From Deltaproteobacteria bacterium (GTDB lineage: Bacteria; Desulfobacterota; Binatia; Binatales; Binataceae): DNA of 7,455 nucleotides. The DNA is taken from positions 1 through 7,455 of the forward strand of contig JAJZAG010000189.1 of the NCBI GenBank assembly GCA_021799555.1. Reading direction: 5' to 3'. This document shows positions 7,015 to 7,455 of the stretch, piece after piece (the stretch's first letter is position 1; the number at the start of each line of letters is the position of its first letter). The notes beneath the pieces are model-generated. The model ran no database searches. It had not been told where the DNA came from and worked only from the letters and a program-made list of their open reading frames with translations. Made by a program: the position numbers and the translations under genes.

Positions 7015-7077
7015 GCTCTCCGCGCAATTGCCCGTCGATTGAGACGCGTTTTCTGGAAATCCCAAGGGTTTGGTTAA

Positions 7078-7104
7078 TTTATACGCAATGCTCAACGTTG
7101 ACAA
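7078..7104 (-). promoter_or_regulatory. Candidate sigma-70-type promoter for the methyltransferase operon
   Basis: On the minus strand TTGTCA (7104-7099, 5 of 6 matches to TTGACA) and TATAAA (7083-7078, 5 of 6 to TATAAT) are separated by 15 nt, shorter than the preferred 17. With a shifted -10 box (TAAATT) the spacing becomes 17 but the match is poorer. The AT-rich patch stands out in GC-rich surroundings. Confidence 0.45.
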
Positions 7105-7105
7105 C
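7093..7105. repeat. Overlapping short dyads in the divergent promoter region
   Basis: CAACGTTG (7093-7100) is a perfect 8-nt palindrome and overlaps GTTGACAAC (7097-7105), a 4+1+4 inverted repeat. Together they cover the -35 boxes of both candidate promoters. They could be an operator, but dyads this short also arise by chance. Confidence 0.3.
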
Positions 7106-7126
7106 GATTTCGCACGACCGGATTCT
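7098..7126 (+). promoter_or_regulatory. Candidate promoter for the Hsp70-like gene
   Basis: A perfect TTGACA -35 box at 7098-7103 is followed after 17 nt by GATTCT (7121-7126), a weak -10 match (3 of 6). It overlaps the -35 box of the opposite candidate promoter. The start would fall about 30 nt before the ATG at 7162. No CIRCE element or clear sigma-32 heat-shock promoter is visible. Confidence 0.35.
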
Positions 7127-7161
7127 CGACGGATGACGCAACTTAGTCACGGAAATCTGTG

Positions 7162-7455
7162 ATGACGGCGGCGATTCGCGGAGTCGGCCTGGATTTCGGC
7201 ACCACCAACAGCGCGATCGCGATCGCTGCCGATGTATCTTCGGTCCGTCTGGCGCGCTTTGCGGCCGACTCAGAGAATGCGCCCGAGTCGGAAACCTTCC
7301 GCTCGATTCTGTTTTTCGAATCGACCGGCGAGACTGGCGGCACCGAGGCCGCGCTGTCGGTCGGCAACGATGCGATCCGGCGCTACCTCGCCGCAGGCGG
7401 CAACGGCAGATTGATCCAGTCGCTCAAGTCTTTTCTCGCCGATCGAACGTTCCAC
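7162..7455 (+). CDS. Hsp70/YegD-like ATPase, N-terminal part (truncated by window end)
   Basis: The first 98 codons of an actin/Hsp70-fold ATPase run off the right edge. GLDFGTTNSAIA at about residues 8-19 is the phosphate-1 loop of the family. ETFRSILFFES corresponds to the FPSVLYF block, and AIRRYLA with GRLIQSLKSFLAD (83-95) is the wording seen in YegD-type Hsp70-like proteins rather than in DnaK, which has different sequence there. A YegD-type protein would lack a canonical substrate-binding domain, but that part is outside the window. ATG 7162 has a weak GGAA 7 nt upstream; an in-frame GTG directly precedes it (7159). Divergent from the methyltransferase. Confidence 0.85.
   Translation, partial: MTAAIRGVGLDFGTTNSAIAIAADVSSVRLARFAADSENAPESETFRSILFFESTGETGGTEAALSVGNDAIRRYLAAGGNGRLIQSLKSFLADRTFH

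Larger units (their letters stand above)
6962..7071 (-). promoter_or_regulatory. Putative attenuated 5' leader of the methyltransferase operon
   Basis: If transcription starts a few bases after the TATAAA box at 7083-7078, the leader is about 110 nt long and the terminated RNA about 85 nt. It contains no ATG-started leader peptide. Upstream of the terminator, CGC-G-TCTC could pair with GAGAGCG (seven pairs with one bulged G), the last G being shared with the terminator stem, so a mild alternative fold exists. I do not recognise a known SAM, SAH or cobalamin riboswitch consensus. Start site and mechanism are inferred. Confidence 0.4.

Noticed and set aside
6962..7027. N-terminal extension of the methyltransferase from TTG 7027
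   Set aside because: It would be translated through the terminator stem and U-tract (giving ALFFL), whereas an excellent ribosome-binding site precedes GTG 6961.
6482..7042. 186-codon open frame on the plus strand
   Set aside because: Antisense to the methyltransferase and running through the terminator palindrome; no domain is recognisable.

Overview
The window is a GC-rich (roughly 60% or more by eye), gene-dense bacterial chromosome segment. A lipobox-bearing lipoprotein of the DUF2846 type, a FecCD/BtuCD-type importer and an NDUFA9-like SDR fit a Gram-negative, probably environmental bacterium (proteobacterial or a neighbouring phylum). The sequence alone does not fix the taxon. There is no rRNA, tRNA, CRISPR array, insertion sequence or prophage signature.

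Left part, plus strand (1-4686). The last codons of an unidentified gene overlap by ATGA with a FecCD/BtuC-type permease. The permease overlaps by GTGA with its ABC ATPase, so the two are translationally coupled halves of a metal-chelate (cobalamin, haem or siderophore) importer. A HAD-superfamily hydrolase follows after 63 nt. A YkuE-like metallophosphoesterase follows 13 nt later, and then an NDUFA9-like atypical SDR. These may be read as one loose plus-strand transcription unit.

Right part, minus strand (6961 down to 4715). Three genes run class I SAM methyltransferase, DUF2846 lipoprotein, then a BtuF-like cobalamin-binding-family protein with no signal peptide. The BtuF-like gene converges on the SDR gene with 28 nt between their stops. 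Although it resembles a binding-protein partner for the importer, it is on the other strand about 2.8 kb away and appears cytosolic.

Right edge, plus strand (7162 onward). The first 98 codons of an Hsp70/YegD-like ATPase are divergent from the methyltransferase. The intergenic region holds promoter-like boxes facing both ways around a small dyad. It also holds a perfect 18-nt palindrome followed, on the minus strand, by a U-rich tract. This is an intrinsic terminator lying between the candidate methyltransferase promoter and the methyltransferase start codon, only 35 nt before that codon. This arrangement suggests transcription attenuation or a short terminated leader RNA controlling the methyltransferase-lipoprotein-BtuF-like operon. 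It is the most interesting feature of the window. The rest is ordinary bacterial gene content with a few family-level oddities.
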